The translations under genes were made by a program, and so were the position numbers. Below the pieces are notes generated by a model. It ran no database searches. It was not told the DNA's origin and saw only the letters and a program-made list of their open reading frames with translations. From an uncultured Anaerosolibacter sp. (GTDB lineage: Bacteria; Bacillota_A; Clostridia; Peptostreptococcales; Thermotaleaceae), in assembly GCA_937948705.1 (NCBI GenBank), contig CALECF010000090.1, forward strand, positions 1 through 15,911: 15,911 nucleotides of DNA, written 5' to 3'. Positions 13,172 to 15,911 of the stretch are shown in pieces; within the stretch, counting starts at the first letter, position 1; every line of letters begins with the position of its first letter.

Positions 13172-13839
13172 ACATTACATCTTCCCTCTATGCTTTGGAT
13201 GGCTTCTACAAAAGCCATCTTTACATATTGTTTTTCATTTGGATTATTTAGTAACTTTTTAAGTTTATTAAGACTCGTTTGATTTCCCAACTTTCCTAAT
13301 GCTTTTGCAGCATACTGTCGCACCTGGGGCTTTGCATCTATCAAAGCTCGATGAAGATAATTTATACTTGTATCATTTCCAATCTTTTTCAGTGCTGAAC
13401 AAGCCAATCTTCTTACATTTCCATGATGGTGTCTCATATCCGAATACACAAGTTCTAACAATTCCATTGCATTCAATTCTCCAATGATCCAGATGAGTAC
13501 CATCTTATCCTCGGGGTTATTATAGTCATTGTACTTCTTCCATAATTCTTTAATAATTTCTATCCTTTCATCTGCACTCAAGCTTTGGATCAACGCAAGT
13601 CGATCTGTTTTTGTGATTTCTAGCATTTTATCTAACAAAGATTTTTTCTTCTCTTTATTGGAAAAAAGCTTCAACCTCGCCAAAATGAGGTCTTCATTGA
13701 CCTGCTCCATCGTTTTTCTTCGGATTTTTGCTAGCAAAGGTACGTTTTTGCCCTCTCTATAAAGGAGATAGGTGAGCATATAGTCATCCATTTGATCTAT
13801 ATGCTCCCAATTTAGCAACTGATTATTATTTGAAATCAT
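13168..13839 (-). CDS. HEAT-repeat protein coupled to hflX
   Basis: A 223-residue, entirely helical protein. The C-terminal 90 residues contain HEAT-type repeats: GNVRRLACSALKKIGN and PQVRQYAAKALGKLGN are clear successive units, each with the VRxxA(A)xALxKxG pattern, followed by a third, weaker repeat. The N-terminal half has helical segments without a family signature. HEAT repeats make curved surfaces for protein binding. I chose ATG at 13839, 4 bases after the hflX stop and behind GGAG, over TTG at 13854, which overlaps hflX. The tight spacing implies co-translation with hflX, so a link to ribosome or GTPase function is a fair inference, unproven. No terminator is visible before the convergent gene. 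Confidence 0.85.
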   Translation of the reverse strand: MISNNNQLLNWEHIDQMDDYMLTYLLYREGKNVPLLAKIRRKTMEQVNEDLILARLKLFSNKEKKKSLLDKMLEITKTDRLALIQSLSADERIEIIKELWKKYNDYNNPEDKMVLIWIIGELNAMELLELVYSDMRHHHGNVRRLACSALKKIGNDTSINYLHRALIDAKPQVRQYAAKALGKLGNQTSLNKLKKLLNNPNEKQYVKMAFVEAIQSIEGRCNV

Positions 13840-13843
13840 GTCC

Positions 13844-15163
13844 TCACTCCACAACTTCGTCTACATTCGTTAAGTATTTTGCATATTTGCTATAATCCGC
13901 AGGTCCGAGGGTAGTCTCTACCATCACACCATCTTCCCTATATTCTGTCTTCAAAACCTTGGTTTTGTCACATAGATAGGAAACGATATCTCCTTTATCA
14001 TAGGGCAAAAGGAGCTCCACCTGCTTCATATCGTTAAAAATTCTTTCTTTAATCATTTCAACTAATGTGTCTATCCCTATATCATTTAGCGCAGATACCT
14101 GAATAATATTTTCACCCATTGGAATCAGATGGGATCGTTCCTCAATTTTGTCCACCTTGTTAAAAATTAAAATGCTTGGTTTTTCCTTCACATCCAGATC
14201 ATGTAAGACCTTCTCCGTCACGTTCATTTGCATCTCGAAGTCCTCATTGGTTGCGTCTACCACATGTAGAAGCAGATTTGCCTCTTTCACTTCTTCTAAG
14301 GTGGCTTTAAATGCTTCTACCAAAGAATGGGGAAGTTTACTAACAAATCCAACAGTATCAATAAGAATAAATTCTTCCTTACTAGGCAGAACCATTTTCC
14401 GATGGGCTGTATCTAAGGTTGCAAAGAGCATATCTTCCACGTATACTTCCTTATCTTCCTGCTGGGCTCCAGAAATACTCATGAATTTATTCATTAAGGT
14501 AGATTTTCCAGCATTGGTGTACCCTACCAAAGCAACAATAGGAATTTCACTCTTTTTACGCTTTGTCCGCTGTGTCTCCCGAGTTTTCCGCGTTTCTTCT
14601 AGCTGGTGGCGTATATCTGCTATACGGTCCATGATATGTCTTCGATCTAGTTCCAATTTCTTTTCACCTGGTCCTTTTGATCCGATTCCAGCTCCTGTTC
14701 TAGATAAAGATGCACCCAATCCTATCAGTCTCGGAAGTCTATATCGAAGCTGTGCCAATTCAACCTGTAGTTTTCCTTCTCTCGATTGGGCGCGATGGGC
14801 AAAGATGTCAAGTATTAATGTGGTACGATCTATGACCGTAACCCCAATGAGTTCCTCTAAATTTCTGATTTGTGCACCCGATAATTCATCGTTAAAAATA
14901 ACCAAATTTGCATCTAAGGCTCTACATAGTATTTGAATTTCTTCTGCCTTTCCTTTTCCTATGTAATAAGTGACATCCACCCGTTGTTTATTTTGGATGA
15001 TAATATCTAGAACTATTGCCCCAGCTGCTTTGGCTAATTCCTTTAATTCATCCATAGAGTTTTCAATAGTGGTTACTACATCCCTGCTTCCAGTGCTCAA
15101 GCCTACCAATATAGCTCTTTGTTCAATAGTGCTTACAATTTCATTTTCTTCATTAAACTGCAT
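13844..15163 (-). CDS. hflX: Ribosome-associated GTPase HflX
   Basis: A 439-residue TRAFAC GTPase that binds the 50S subunit and splits stalled or stress-hibernating 70S ribosomes. The HflX N-terminal domain includes [11 protein letters not shown] and the family signature [17 protein letters not shown] (155-171), followed by a charged coiled segment. G-domain motifs are G1 GYTNAGKST (214-222), G3 DTVGF (269-273) and G4 NKVD (335-338). A short C-terminal domain completes it. I chose ATG at 15163, with GAGG and GGTG upstream, over the ATG at 15196. A consensus TATAAT (15198-15203) lies only one base before that first ATG, so transcription would begin downstream of it. It leads an operon with the HEAT-repeat gene. 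Confidence 0.95.
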   Translation of the reverse strand: MQFNEENEIVSTIEQRAILVGLSTGSRDVVTTIENSMDELKELAKAAGAIVLDIIIQNKQRVDVTYYIGKGKAEEIQILCRALDANLVIFNDELSGAQIRNLEELIGVTVIDRTTLILDIFAHRAQSREGKLQVELAQLRYRLPRLIGLGASLSRTGAGIGSKGPGEKKLELDRRHIMDRIADIRHQLEETRKTRETQRTKRKKSEIPIVALVGYTNAGKSTLMNKFMSISGAQQEDKEVYVEDMLFATLDTAHRKMVLPSKEEFILIDTVGFVSKLPHSLVEAFKATLEEVKEANLLLHVVDATNEDFEMQMNVTEKVLHDLDVKEKPSILIFNKVDKIEERSHLIPMGENIIQVSALNDIGIDTLVEMIKERIFNDMKQVELLLPYDKGDIVSYLCDKTKVLKTEYREDGVMVETTLGPADYSKYAKYLTNVDEVVE

Positions 15164-15197
15164 ATTTTCACCAACCTCGTTTCGTTCTCTACCCATT

Positions 15198-15203
15198 ATT
15201 ATA
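15198..15203 (-). promoter_or_regulatory. Candidate -10 box of hflX
   Basis: A perfect TATAAT on the minus strand sits 34 bases before the chosen hflX start. No good -35 box is seen at 16-18 bases upstream; the region is AT-rich and contains an AT-only dyad (15211-15219 with 15232-15240) that could instead end the upstream transcript. Confidence 0.4.
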
Positions 15204-15283
15204 CTCGAAAATTATAAAAACACATCTAAAATTTTATAATTAAGGATTATTCTATGGGCAGTATTCGTTAAATACGTTTAAAA

Positions 15284-15911
15284 TCACTTATCATCCCTAT
15301 AAGAATTCTTTGTTTCAGCCTGGGTCTTCAAATAACGACTATACCATTTACCCTTTATTTTGCGCGTCAAGTGAATGAATAACAAAATGAGTGGGACGAA
15401 CACGATAATGAATGGTAACATCATCACAAAAATAATGATGAACCCCTTAAATAGTCCCTTAAGTGCTTCAATAGAATCACTAAATCCTCTTTTGATACCA
15501 ACACTTAACAAATCACTATTTCCTTCTGTAATCTTCTGAACCTCAGTTATTTCGATTTGGATGGTTGCATAATTCACAAGATTGTCCCATTTACGAATTG
15601 TACCCGTTAAATTCTCAATCTGATATCTTAGCTCTGATAGTTCTCTTTCCAACTCAATGATATCCTTCACAGTTTGTGCTTTTTTAAGAATTTCCAATAA
15701 CCTTTCTTCCTGTATCTGAAGGGCCTTCAACCTAGCCTCGGTATCGAAATATTGACTAGTTATATCTTCACCTCTCGTTTGACTTCCAGTAATATTTCCC
15801 ATTTTCTCCACTGCCAATAAAAATGATTCAAAAGTATTCTCTGGAATTCGAATATTAATATAGGCTCTTCTATTTCGAATATCTTTTTTTCCGTTGTACT
15901 GATTTCCTGAT
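15284..15911 (-). CDS. DUF4349 membrane protein, 5' partial
   Basis: The frame stays open to the right edge, so the N-terminus lies outside. The visible 208 or so residues match the DUF4349 pattern: AYINIRIPENTFESFL, then GNITGSQTRGEDITSQYFDT, then a long coiled coil rich in Leu/Glu/Lys/Arg, then YATIQIEITEV. A single strong transmembrane segment follows (FIIIFVMMLPFIIVFVPLIL), with a basic tail that is probably cytoplasmic. Complete members usually start with a lipobox or signal anchor, so most of the protein faces outside. Function is unknown. The gene lies upstream of hflX on the same strand, separated by 120 bases that hold the hflX promoter. Confidence 0.85.
   Translation of the reverse strand, partial: SGNQYNGKKDIRNRRAYINIRIPENTFESFLLAVEKMGNITGSQTRGEDITSQYFDTEARLKALQIQEERLLEILKKAQTVKDIIELERELSELRYQIENLTGTIRKWDNLVNYATIQIEITEVQKITEGNSDLLSVGIKRGFSDSIEALKGLFKGFIIIFVMMLPFIIVFVPLILLFIHLTRKIKGKWYSRYLKTQAETKNSYRDDK

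Noticed and set aside
14148..14936. 262-codon open frame on the plus strand opposite hflX
   Set aside because: It lies wholly antisense to the unmistakable hflX coding sequence, has low-complexity Ser/Arg/Phe-rich composition and no family features. It is a shadow frame.
1..15911. CRISPR arrays, insertion sequences, tRNA/rRNA genes, prophage genes
   Set aside because: No spaced direct repeats, transposase frames, terminal inverted repeats around a gene, tRNA-like cloverleaf or phage-type genes were found on reading both strands.

Overview
The window reads as a chromosomal segment of a low-GC, spore-former-type Firmicute, most likely a clostridium of the Alkaliphilus/Natronincola kind. That placement is inferred from the AT-rich sequence, strong AGGAGG-type ribosome binding sites, frequent TTG/GTG starts, compact short operons and the families present (half-size TauE/SafE genes, DUF3189, DUF4349, a clostridial-style NqrF-like flavoprotein). 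I see no phage, transposon, CRISPR array, tRNA or rRNA. Most genes lie on the minus strand. Genes are densely packed and no gene-free stretch exceeds 300 bases.

Layout. 1-1024 (+): 3' part of an NqrF-like [2Fe-2S]/FAD reductase, ending at a perfect 15-bp terminator hairpin shared with the convergent operon. 1089-5049 (-): four-gene operon PAP2 phosphatase, GT4 glycosyltransferase, UDP-glucose 6-dehydrogenase, galU. It makes UDP-glucose and UDP-glucuronate next to a glycosyltransferase and a lipid phosphatase, so a cell-envelope glycolipid or polysaccharide is the likely product. 5193-5624 (-): small helical protein, DUF2935-like. 5757-6764 (+): unrecognised lipoprotein with a low-complexity linker. 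6932-7996 (-): HD-GYP c-di-GMP phosphodiesterase-type protein. 8155-8910 (-): nadE. 9044-9967 (-): cysK, divergent from 10149-10873 (+), a pair of overlapping half-size TauE/SafE permease genes; a near-perfect dyad lies between them. 10882-11271 (-): CoA-binding protein. 11347-11997 (-): YigZ/IMPACT protein. 12054-12485 (-): NUDIX protein with a degenerate catalytic box. 12716-13171 (+): DUF3189-like protein that appears to use a CTG start. 13168-15163 (-): hflX followed by a HEAT-repeat gene. 15284-15911 (-): C-terminal part of a DUF4349 membrane protein.

Most of this is housekeeping. The points that deserve attention are the split permease pair and its shared dyad with cysK, the CTG start at 12716, the degenerate NUDIX box, the envelope-sugar operon with its 47-nt dehydrogenase/galU overlap, the hflX/HEAT coupling, and an unexplained structured region at 6813-6901. 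I found no clear candidate for a wholly new multi-gene system. Seven start codons were placed downstream of the longest ORF (PAP2, HD-GYP, cysK, second TauE, CoA-binding, HEAT, hflX) and one far upstream of the first standard start (DUF3189), using ribosome binding sites and promoters.
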